From: JBFIHZ01 sp041601535
Lineage (GTDB): Bacteria; Pseudomonadota; Gammaproteobacteria; Xanthomonadales; SZUA-36
Assembly: GCA_041601535.1 (NCBI GenBank)
Contig: JBFIHZ010000019.1
Coordinates: 1 to 23,212 of the forward strand
Direction of reading: 5' to 3'
Length of the DNA stretch: 23,212 nt
This document shows, piece after piece, positions 15,911 through 22,829 of the stretch. Both the position numbers and the translations under genes were made by a program. The notes beneath the pieces are model-generated. The model was not told the DNA's origin. It saw only the letters and a program-made list of their open reading frames with translations, and ran no database searches. Numbering within the stretch: the stretch's first letter is position 1; the number at the start of each line of letters is the position of its first letter.

Positions 15911-16355
15911 ACTCGACATCCAGAATGCCAGCAAGGATGCGGCCATCCCGGATGCCCAACTGCTGCAGCAGTGGGTGGTGGCGGCTTTGCAGGGCCAGTC
16001 GGAGGCCCAGCTGACCGTGCGTATCGTGGACCTTGATGAAAGCGCCGAACTGAACCAGCGCTTTCGCCACAAACAGGGTCCGACCAATGTGCTTTCCTTT
16101 GCCGCGGAACTGCCGCCCGAAATTGAGGTTCCCTACCTCGGTGACCTGGTCATTTGTGCCCCATTGGTGGTCAGTGAGGCGGCCGAGCAGGGCAAGCAGG
16201 TGCTGCATCACTGGGCTCACCTGGTGATACACGGAGTGCTGCATCTGCTGGGCCACGATCATCAGCACGAGGCGGAAGCACAAGCCATGGAACAGCTGGA
16301 GATCAGCCTGCTGAACCGACTCGGCATAGACAACCCGTATGAGGCAGCCGGATGA
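15903..16355 (+). CDS. ybeY: Endoribonuclease YbeY (16S rRNA 3'-end maturation)
   Basis: YbeY is a zinc-dependent single-strand endoribonuclease involved in 16S rRNA 3' maturation and 70S quality control. It has 150 residues from the ATG at 15903, which overlaps the end of ybeZ; upstream in-frame codons lie inside ybeZ and are not family-like. The signature HGVLHLLGHDH carries the three zinc-binding histidines His110, His114 and His120. The preceding TNVLSFAAELP and YLGDLVICAP segments match the family. Most relatives have Tyr where this protein has His118 (HGxLHLxGYDH). A 133-base gap with a candidate promoter separates it from corC. Confidence 0.95.
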   Translation: MIELDIQNASKDAAIPDAQLLQQWVVAALQGQSEAQLTVRIVDLDESAELNQRFRHKQGPTNVLSFAAELPPEIEVPYLGDLVICAPLVVSEAAEQGKQVLHHWAHLVIHGVLHLLGHDHQHEAEAQAMEQLEISLLNRLGIDNPYEAAG

Positions 16356-16381
16356 ACTGTGCTGACCCGTTCAAAAAAGAC

Positions 16382-16418
16382 TGGAATACCGGCCCGCGCA
16401 CCCCTATATTCGGGGGTG
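16382..16418 (+). promoter_or_regulatory. Candidate corC promoter with its -10 box inside an inverted repeat
   Basis: TGGAAT (16382-16387, three of six to -35) and TATATT (16405-16410, five of six to -10) are 17 bases apart. The -10 box sits in the centre of a perfect inverted repeat, CACCCC (16399-16404) and GGGGTG (16413-16418). Transcription would start near 16417, giving a leader of about 70 bases before corC. The repeat could be an operator or, in an upstream transcript, an RNA hairpin; it has no T-tract to suggest termination. Confidence 0.4.
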
Positions 16419-16488
16419 ACGCGAATGGCGTTGCCAGCATTTCCCCGGTTTTTGGCCCAGAAAATCACGCCAGGCCCGGGTAAGCATC

Positions 16489-17331
16489 ATGAGTGAAGAC
16501 CAATCGAGCAACGGTTCCGGGCGAAAATCCTGGGTCGAGAGAATCGGCAAGGCATTTTCCAATCTGCCCCGGAACCGCGACGAACTGAAAGAATTTCTGC
16601 AGGAAACCTGTGAACAGGGGGTTTTGGACAGCGATGCCCTGGCCATGATGTACGGTGCCCTGGAAGTGTCGGAAACCCAGGCCCGCGACGCCATGATCCC
16701 GCGCTCACAAATGGTGGTCGTGCCACATACCATGGACCTGGCAGCAATATTGCCGCGCATCATTGAATCCGGACATTCCCGCTTTCCGGTCATTGGCGAA
16801 GACAAGGACGAAGTGGTTGGTATTTTGCTGGCCAAGGACCTGCTGCCGTATGTTGCCGCGGCCAATGACCAGTTTGATCTGAATGCTGCCATCCGGCCGG
16901 CCGTACTGATTCCGGAAAGCAAGCGGCTGAACATGTTGCTGCGCGATTTCCGCGCCAGTCGCAATCACATGGCCATCGTGGTCGACGAGTATGGCGGCGT
17001 TTCCGGACTGATTACCATCGAAGATGTGCTGGAAGAAATTGTCGGTGACATCGACGATGAATATGACCCGCTGGAAGAGGCCCTGGTGGTACCCCTGGGG
17101 CCCAACCGCTACCAGGTCCAGGCCTTGACCCCGATCGATGAACTTAACGAAGCGATAGACAGCAACTTCAGCGATGAGGACTACGGCACCATTGGCGGCT
17201 TGCTGATGGCTGAGTTCGGCCGTGTGCCGGATTTTGATGACGTGGTGGTGCTGGATGACCGCTGGGAATTTCGCGTCACCCGGGCGGACAGCCGGCGGAT
17301 TGTTACGCTGGAATTGAATGTTTTCAACTGA
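16489..17331 (+). CDS. corC: CorC/HlyC family CBS-pair protein (YbeX)
   Basis: CorC is a cytoplasmic CBS-domain protein linked to magnesium/cobalt efflux and, as YbeX, to ribosome metabolism. It has 280 residues with no membrane segment. A DELKEFLQETCEQGVLD helix region leads into VSETQARDAMIPRSQM, the family signature before the CBS pair. CBS1 covers about 70-125 (SRFPVIGEDKDEVVGILLAKDLL) and CBS2 about 135-190 (HMAIVVDEYGGVSGLITIEDVLEEIVGDI). The C-terminal CorC_HlyC domain contains YQVQALTPIDELNEAI and ends in TLELNVF. It follows ybeY after a 133-base gap and is followed after only a few tens of bases by the Lnb-like gene. In E. coli the next gene is lnt. Confidence 0.95.
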   Translation: MSEDQSSNGSGRKSWVERIGKAFSNLPRNRDELKEFLQETCEQGVLDSDALAMMYGALEVSETQARDAMIPRSQMVVVPHTMDLAAILPRIIESGHSRFPVIGEDKDEVVGILLAKDLLPYVAAANDQFDLNAAIRPAVLIPESKRLNMLLRDFRASRNHMAIVVDEYGGVSGLITIEDVLEEIVGDIDDEYDPLEEALVVPLGPNRYQVQALTPIDELNEAIDSNFSDEDYGTIGGLLMAEFGRVPDFDDVVVLDDRWEFRVTRADSRRIVTLELNVFN

Positions 17332-17367
17332 ATCTGAAGCCCTGTGCCCGGCTGCTCGCACGCGCTG

Positions 17368-18552
17368 ATGCGTTGCCTGTTTGTGCTGCTGCTGGCCGCA
17401 CTCAGCGTGTTGCCCGCGTCGCTGGCCGCCCAGTCACGCACACAGGTCCCGCCAGTGGAAACAGCCTCGCCTGAAATCTGGCTGGTGACGTATGGGCCAG
17501 GGGAAATTTACTGGCAACGCTTTGGGCACAATGCCATCTGGGTGCGCGATACGGGCCTTGGGCTCGATCACGTCTTCAACTTTGGTTTTTTTGATTTCGC
17601 CCAGGAAAATTTCCTGTTGCGCTTCCTGCAGGGCCGCATGCTGTATTTCTCGGCTGCGCAGCCCGCCCAACTTGAATTTGCCCAGTATATTGATGATAAC
17701 CGTTCCATCCGGGCCCAGCGGCTGGCGCTGACGCCGGCACAGTCATTGCAACTGACCGAGTACCTGGTGGGTGAGGTACAGCCTGATAAACGCGACTACC
17801 TGTACGATTATTACCTCAACAACTGTTCTACCCGGGTGCGGGATGCCATCGATTTGGCGCTGCACGGGCAGTTGCGGGACCGGTTTGGCGCGCAAGCTGC
17901 CGCGCAAAACTGGCGTGATCATACCCGCCGGCTCACCCAGGCGGACTTCTGGTTATATCTGGGGCTTGAGGTTGGCCTGGGTTCCCCGGTGGATGCAACG
18001 ATCAGCCGCTGGGACGAGTTTTTCATTCCCGCCGAGCTGGCCGATGGCCTGACCGGACTTGAAACCGCCGGAGTCATGCTGGTGCAGGAAGATGTCATGC
18101 TGTTTCAGTCCACCGCGGCCGAGCCACCGGCCAGGGCGCAAACCCGCTGGCCATATTACCTGTTGATACCGGCGGGGGCGCTGCTGGCCGCCTGGCTGCT
18201 GGCTCGCCTGTTTCGACGCCTCACGCCGTTGGCGCTGGCCCGAACCTGGTTGATATTCGCCGCTGTGGTGGGCGTGTCGCTGGTGTTTTTCTGGTGTTGC
18301 ACCGATCACGCCGTTGCGCGCAACAACTTCAACCTGATGCTGTTCAACCCCTTGTGGATGTTGTGCCTGGCTGGCAGGCGCTGGTGGCCGGGTGTGGCCC
18401 GGCTGGTGCTTGCCGTGGGCGTGCTGGCCCTGGTCGGGCAGGTCTGGCAATACAACGCCGATGTGCTGGCAGCTTTTCTGCCACTGAACCTGGCGGCGGC
18501 ATGGATATTGCTTCGGTCTGCGTCAACAAGCCCTCACAGCCGCAGCACTTAA
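17368..18552 (+). CDS. Lnb/DUF4105 family membrane protein, candidate lipoprotein N-acyltransferase
   Basis: The protein has 394 residues from the ATG at 17368; a GTG at 17344 gives eight more, and neither has a strong ribosome binding site. A signal peptide (1-21) is followed by a periplasmic DUF4105 domain (about 35-245). Its conserved blocks are YGPGEIYWQRFGHNAIWVRD (His54), VFNFGFFDF, and DYYLNNCSTRVRDAID (Cys153). Hydrophobic segments lie at about 263-282, 291-310, 342-361 and 366-383. The loop TDHAVARNNFNLMLFNPL (312-329) resembles a conserved C-terminal motif of Bacteroides relatives. The Lnb family was reported as the lipoprotein N-acyltransferase in Bacteroides. Here the gene sits directly after corC, the usual place of lnt. 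Acyltransferase function is inferred; the family match is strong. DUF4105 proteins in other proteobacteria can have other, unknown roles. Confidence 0.85.
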   Translation: MRCLFVLLLAALSVLPASLAAQSRTQVPPVETASPEIWLVTYGPGEIYWQRFGHNAIWVRDTGLGLDHVFNFGFFDFAQENFLLRFLQGRMLYFSAAQPAQLEFAQYIDDNRSIRAQRLALTPAQSLQLTEYLVGEVQPDKRDYLYDYYLNNCSTRVRDAIDLALHGQLRDRFGAQAAAQNWRDHTRRLTQADFWLYLGLEVGLGSPVDATISRWDEFFIPAELADGLTGLETAGVMLVQEDVMLFQSTAAEPPARAQTRWPYYLLIPAGALLAAWLLARLFRRLTPLALARTWLIFAAVVGVSLVFFWCCTDHAVARNNFNLMLFNPLWMLCLAGRRWWPGVARLVLAVGVLALVGQVWQYNADVLAAFLPLNLAAAWILLRSASTSPHSRST

Positions 18553-19631
18553 TCGCCGATTTCCGCCAGCAACTCAGCCTGCTGCTCCTGCAGCAGGGGG
18601 TCTACCAGCACATCCAGCTGGCCTGCCAGGATTTCATCCAGTTTGTACAGTGTGAGATTGATGCGGTGATCTGTCACCCGTCCCTGCGGGTAGTTGTACG
18701 TGCGGATGCGTTGCGAACGGTCACCGCTGCCCACCTGCAAGCGGCGCGCTTCGGCCTGTTCGGATTGTTGCCGGCTGTGTTCCGCTTCCAGCAGGCGGGC
18801 CTGTAACAGCGACATGGCGCGTGCACGGTTTTTATGCTGCGATCGCTCCTGCTGACATTCGATCACGATTCCGCTGGGCAAGTGAGTAATCCGGATGGCC
18901 GAATCGGTCTTGTTGACGTGCTGTCCGCCGGCACCGGATGAGCGGTAGGTGTCGATGCGTAAATCAGCAGGGTCAATGTCTATTTCTTCAAGCTGCCGGG
19001 TTTCCGGCAGGATGGCCACGGTGCAGGCTGAAGTATGAATCCGGCCCTGGGATTCAGTTTCCGGAACGCGTTGCACCCGGTGAGTGCCGGATTCGAATTT
19101 CAGCCGGGAAAACGCGCCCAGGCCCTCCACCAGGGCGATCAGTTCCCTGAACCCGCCATGCTCACCGTGATTCTGACTGATGATTTCAATATTCCAGCCT
19201 TTGCTCTCGGCATACTTCTGGTACATGCGGAACAGGTCGCCGGCAAAAATGGCGGCTTCATCCCCGCCGGTACCGGCCCGGATTTCCAGAAAAATATTGC
19301 TTTCATCGTTGGGATCCTGGGGCAGCAACAGCAACTGCAATTCCCGCTCCAGCCGCTCAATGATGGCGTCGTGCGTATCGAGTTCTTCTTGCGCCAGCCG
19401 GCGCATCTCTGGATCCGGTTCACGCAGCATCTGTTGTGCCTCGCTGACTGCGGCCGCAGCCGTTTTCCACTGCTGCCAGGTTTGCACTACCGGCTCCAGC
19501 TGGGCGTACTCACGCGACAGATCGCGAAACCGGCCCGCCTGGGAAAACACATCGGGTTGGGCCAGCAAGAGTGCTATTTCTTCGTAGCGTTCCGCCACCT
19601 GACGCAGTCGATTTTGAATGGATTCTTTCAT
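18549..19631 (-). CDS. prfA: Peptide chain release factor 1
   Basis: RF1 recognises UAA and UAG stop codons and triggers peptide release. It has 360 residues. The codon-recognition motif is PET (190-192 in RVPETESQGRIHTS), which marks RF1 rather than RF2 (SPF). The catalytic GGQ is at 235-237 in SSGAGGQHVNKTDSAIR. A domain 1 coiled helix precedes ITGGDEA-like FLEIRAGTGGDEAAIFAGDL. Its ATG overlaps the hemA stop (ATGA), so the two are coupled. Its own stop overlaps the stop of the convergent Lnb-like gene in a shared TTAA. The gene prmC, which methylates the GGQ glutamine and usually follows prfA, is absent at this locus. Confidence 0.98.
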   Translation of the reverse strand: MKESIQNRLRQVAERYEEIALLLAQPDVFSQAGRFRDLSREYAQLEPVVQTWQQWKTAAAAVSEAQQMLREPDPEMRRLAQEELDTHDAIIERLERELQLLLLPQDPNDESNIFLEIRAGTGGDEAAIFAGDLFRMYQKYAESKGWNIEIISQNHGEHGGFRELIALVEGLGAFSRLKFESGTHRVQRVPETESQGRIHTSACTVAILPETRQLEEIDIDPADLRIDTYRSSGAGGQHVNKTDSAIRITHLPSGIVIECQQERSQHKNRARAMSLLQARLLEAEHSRQQSEQAEARRLQVGSGDRSQRIRTYNYPQGRVTDHRINLTLYKLDEILAGQLDVLVDPLLQEQQAELLAEIGD

Positions 19632-20896
19632 TCGTCCGGCTCGTGTGTATCGTTTCTGAAAATCCAGTCGGCGGCCCGCAGGATTTCGTAACGCTGTTCT
19701 TCAGCGGCTTCACGCAGGCGCTGGCTGGGTCCGTGCAGAATTCGTTTGGTCAATGTATTGGCCAGTTGCTCCAGCACACGTTCAGGCTCGTGTCCGGCCT
19801 GCAACCGTTTCAGCGCGCGTTGCACCAGCTCTTCTTCCTGCCCATGTGATTCCGCGCGGATGCGTTTCAGCGAGCGCGCTGCGCGGATGCCCGCCAGCCA
19901 GCGCATGAAACGGGTTACATTGTGTTCCAGTTCCTGGCTGGCTGCCTCGGCCGCGGCGCTGCGTTGCTGCAGGTTTTCATCCACCACCTGCTGCAGGTCA
20001 TCAATGGTATACAGATAAACATCGTCCAGTCCGGCGACTTCGGGAGCGATATCGCGTGGAACTGCGATATCCACCAGGAACATGGGCCGGTGGCGCCGTT
20101 TGCGCAAGGCCTGCCGCACCTCGGAAAGGTTGATCACAGGCTCGTGGCTGGCAGTGGAGCTGATCAGTATGTCGGCGCGCGGCAAAACCTCTGCAAGCTG
20201 GTCCAGCGTGGTGGCGCGGGCGTTGAGCTCATGCGCCAGCGCCGCCGCACTTTCCATGCTGCGGTTGACGATCTCGATCTGCGTGATGCCCTGTTCGATC
20301 AGGTGTTTGCCGCACAATCGGATCATTTCTCCGGCACCCACAAGCACGACGTTCTGACGCGCCAGGTCGCCGAATATCTGCCGCGCCAGCACCACTGCGG
20401 TGTAGGCGACCGATACCGGGTGGGAACCGATACCGGTGTTGCTGCGCACGGATTTGGCCGCCGAAAAGGAATGTTGGAACAGGCGATCCAGAACGCGCCT
20501 GGCACCGCCGGCATCGCGTGACACCTGCCAGGCCTCTTTCAGCTGGCCGAGTATTTGTGGTTCTCCCAATACCAGTGAGTCCAGCCCTCCGGCTACCCTC
20601 ATCAGGTGGCGTACGGCCTGTTCGCCGGAGTGCAGGTAGAAGTGCTGGTCCAGCTGCCCGGCAGGCAGGTGATTGATATCATGCAGCCACTGCAACAGCG
20701 TTTGTTCGGTGTGCGCTTCACCCAGACAGTAAATTTCGGTACGGTTGCAAGTTCCCAGGATAACGGCTTCTTCGATACCCTCCAGCTGTATCAGCTGTTT
20801 GATCCGGGTTTCGTACTCCGGACGGTTGATCGCCACCTTCTCCCGGATATCAACCGGTGCCGTGTGATGACTGATTCCAAGTGCGATAAGGGGCAT
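19628..20896 (-). CDS. hemA: Glutamyl-tRNA reductase
   Basis: HemA reduces glutamyl-tRNA to glutamate-1-semialdehyde, the committed step of C5-pathway haem synthesis. It has 422 residues. The active-site nucleophile is Cys50 in ILGTCNRTEIYC. RVAGGLDSLVLGEPQILGQLK is the family signature. The NADPH domain carries VVLVGAGEMIRL, and ISSTASHEPVI plus MFLVDIAVPRDIAPEV follow. A C-terminal dimerisation helix region begins near VDENLQQRSAAAEAA. The start MPLIALGISHHTAPV is the usual one although no clear Shine-Dalgarno is present. It overlaps prfA downstream and is divergent from the TPR lipoprotein/lolB pair, an arrangement shared with pseudomonads. Confidence 0.97.
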   Translation of the reverse strand: MPLIALGISHHTAPVDIREKVAINRPEYETRIKQLIQLEGIEEAVILGTCNRTEIYCLGEAHTEQTLLQWLHDINHLPAGQLDQHFYLHSGEQAVRHLMRVAGGLDSLVLGEPQILGQLKEAWQVSRDAGGARRVLDRLFQHSFSAAKSVRSNTGIGSHPVSVAYTAVVLARQIFGDLARQNVVLVGAGEMIRLCGKHLIEQGITQIEIVNRSMESAAALAHELNARATTLDQLAEVLPRADILISSTASHEPVINLSEVRQALRKRRHRPMFLVDIAVPRDIAPEVAGLDDVYLYTIDDLQQVVDENLQQRSAAAEAASQELEHNVTRFMRWLAGIRAARSLKRIRAESHGQEEELVQRALKRLQAGHEPERVLEQLANTLTKRILHGPSQRLREAAEEQRYEILRAADWIFRNDTHEPDE

Positions 20897-20935
20897 GGTT
20901 GCGGACGGCTTAGACAGCCCCGGATTGGGCGCGGG

Positions 20936-20948
20936 CGCAGATTCTGCG
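20936..20948 (-). other. Small palindrome in the hemA leader
   Basis: CGCAGA and TCTGCG flank a single central base, a perfect 13-base palindrome; in RNA it gives a five-pair stem with a three-base loop. It lies 40-52 bases upstream of the hemA start, within the transcript expected from the candidate promoter at 20995-21023. Its role is unknown. Confidence 0.3.
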
Positions 20949-20994
20949 ACTGGAGTGGGGTAATATCAAGTGCGGGAATGGCGTCTCGCCTTTG

Positions 20995-21034
20995 ATCAAA
21001 CTATTCTGTTTCGACATTGTCATGAAATAATGAC
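20995..21034 (-). promoter_or_regulatory. Candidate hemA promoter overlapped by an inverted repeat
   Basis: On the minus strand ATGACA (21018-21023, five of six to -35) and TTTGAT (20995-21000, four of six to -10) are 17 bases apart. The -35 box lies within the inverted repeat GTCAT-N6-ATGAC (21019-21034), and the -10 box lies within the palindrome TTTGATCAAA (20991-21000). The repeat could be an operator serving hemA, the divergent TPR gene, or both. No equally good plus-strand promoter is seen in this 174-base gap. Confidence 0.4.
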
Positions 21035-21070
21035 TCGTTTTCGCTCTCCAATTGATCCAGGTATTGTTTC

Positions 21071-22813
21071 ATGATTCGACCCTTTATTGTTGTTCCAATG
21101 GTTCTGTTTATTGCCGCCGCGTGCGCAGCGCAGGTGCAATCGGACGGTCCGGAGGAAAAAGCGCAACCGCCGGCGGTTGCGGAACCCGAACGTCAGCAGC
21201 AGGCGGCGGAGGCTACTGCCGCGCCCACCGACTCCGAAGTGATGTACCGGGTTTTCGCCGCAGAACTGCTCGGCAATGAGGGTGATCTGCAGGGTGCCGT
21301 GGGCGAATATCTGGAAGCGGCAATGGAATCTGATGATCCCGCCATTGCGATGCGTGCCACCCGGGTGGCATTCGCCGCGCAGGCCTGGCAACAGGCGTCC
21401 ATGGCGGCCGATCGCTGGGCCTATCTCGACCCGGAAAATATCGCCGCGCGCGAATCAGCCGCTTTGTCCATGCTGGCCACGGCCGACTACGCCGCGGCCG
21501 AGTTGCAGCTGCAGCGTTTGCTGGAGTTAAGCGCGGACAAGGAGCAGGCCTGGTCTGCCATTTCCAGCTTGCTTGGCCGGTCAGCCAGCCCGGAAAAAGC
21601 CATGAAGGTGCTGTCCAACCTGTTGGAAGCCGCGGGTGAGCAGAGCAGCAGCGCGGCCGGCTTGCATGCTCAAAGCCAGCTGGCGGTGCGCCTGGGCGAC
21701 CTGGCCCGCGCCTATAGCCTTGCGCAGCAGGCCGTGGCAATACAGCCCGAGCGTGTTGAATTTCTTGCCTGGGCGGGACGTCTGGCCCTCAACCAGGGCA
21801 ATATGGCCGAGGGACTGGATTATTTCCGCCAGGCCTGGGAACAACAGCCGGATGACCACGATCTGACCCTGGCTTATGCGGACCTGCTGGCCCGTGACGG
21901 CCAGGAACAGGCGGCCCGCGACTTGCTGGTCAATATGCAACAGTCGCCCGACGTGATGCTGACGCGCATCCTGTTTGAGCTCGGTGCGAAGAAAATAGAT
22001 GCGGCCATGGCCCTGTACGAGCAGTTCAAGACCATGACCTTTGATGATGCCCAGTTGCAGGCGTTTTACCTGGCGCAATCCGCCGAGGCGGTGGACCGGA
22101 CAGCCGAAGCCATCACGTTTTATGGCCAGGTTGAGGACCATGATCTGGCCATTGAGGCGGCAGTGCGGCGTGCCGAACTCACTGCGGCTATGGGTGATAT
22201 GACCGGTGCCCGCAATATACTGGCCACGCTGAGAGTGCATTCGGACCAGGCAGTGGTGGAAGAGTCCTGGTTGACCGAGGCCAGGATTCTGCAGCAGCGC
22301 GGGCTGAACGATCAGGCATTCGAGGTTTTGAGCGCGGCCTTGCAGCAATTGGGCCAGTCCATACCGATCCGCTATTCGCATGCCTTGCTGGCAGCTGAAG
22401 CAGGCCAGACGGAAGTGGCCGAGCAGGATCTGCGTTTCATACTGTCCGAGCAGCCGGAAAACGTGGCCGCCCTCAATGCCCTGGGGTACACGCTGGCAGA
22501 CCAGACGGAACGCTACGACGAAGCGGAAGACCTGATCCGGCAGGCATTTGCGCTGCAACCCAATGACGCATCCATCACCGACAGCATGGGTTGGGTGGCC
22601 TACCGGCAGGGCAGGCTGGCCGAAGCGGTGGCTTATCTGCGCAAGGCCTGGGAACTGGATCATAACGCCGAAATTGCCGCGCACCTGGGTGAAGTCCTGT
22701 GGCAACAGGGGGAGCACGATGCCGCGCGGCAAGCCTGGGCGGAAGGCATGCAGGCGGACCCGGAAAACCGTACTCTGCTCGAAACCATGCAACGGCTGGA
22801 TTCCGCAGATTGA
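21071..22813 (+). CDS. TPR-repeat lipoprotein upstream of lolB
   Basis: This 580-residue exported protein consists almost entirely of helical tetratricopeptide-like repeats. The N-terminus (MIRPFIVVPMVLFIAAACA) is a signal peptide with a lipobox-like AAAC, giving Cys18 as likely lipidation site. A low-complexity Gln/Ala/Glu linker follows to about residue 55. Clear TPR units include EFLAWAGRLALNQGNMAEGL and the strongly patterned C-terminus (NALGYTLAD, DSMGWVAYRQGRLAEAVAYL, AAHLGEVLWQQGEHDAARQAW). Homologues occupy the same position between hemA and lolB in Pseudomonas. No catalytic motif is visible; a scaffolding role at the outer membrane is a guess. It ends 16 bases before lolB, so the two probably form one transcript. 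Confidence 0.87.
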   Translation: MIRPFIVVPMVLFIAAACAAQVQSDGPEEKAQPPAVAEPERQQQAAEATAAPTDSEVMYRVFAAELLGNEGDLQGAVGEYLEAAMESDDPAIAMRATRVAFAAQAWQQASMAADRWAYLDPENIAARESAALSMLATADYAAAELQLQRLLELSADKEQAWSAISSLLGRSASPEKAMKVLSNLLEAAGEQSSSAAGLHAQSQLAVRLGDLARAYSLAQQAVAIQPERVEFLAWAGRLALNQGNMAEGLDYFRQAWEQQPDDHDLTLAYADLLARDGQEQAARDLLVNMQQSPDVMLTRILFELGAKKIDAAMALYEQFKTMTFDDAQLQAFYLAQSAEAVDRTAEAITFYGQVEDHDLAIEAAVRRAELTAAMGDMTGARNILATLRVHSDQAVVEESWLTEARILQQRGLNDQAFEVLSAALQQLGQSIPIRYSHALLAAEAGQTEVAEQDLRFILSEQPENVAALNALGYTLADQTERYDEAEDLIRQAFALQPNDASITDSMGWVAYRQGRLAEAVAYLRKAWELDHNAEIAAHLGEVLWQQGEHDAARQAWAEGMQADPENRTLLETMQRLDSAD

Positions 22814-22829
22814 ACAGGTGGGCTGAGTT

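Noticed and set aside
14861..16087. Open frame of about 408 codons antisense to ybeZ and ybeY
   Set aside because: Both plus-strand genes are certain from motifs; the antisense translation has no family features and is a codon-bias shadow.
21581..22792. Open frame of about 403 codons antisense to the TPR gene
   Set aside because: Repeat-encoding GC-rich DNA readily opens an antisense frame; no start signal or domain is visible.
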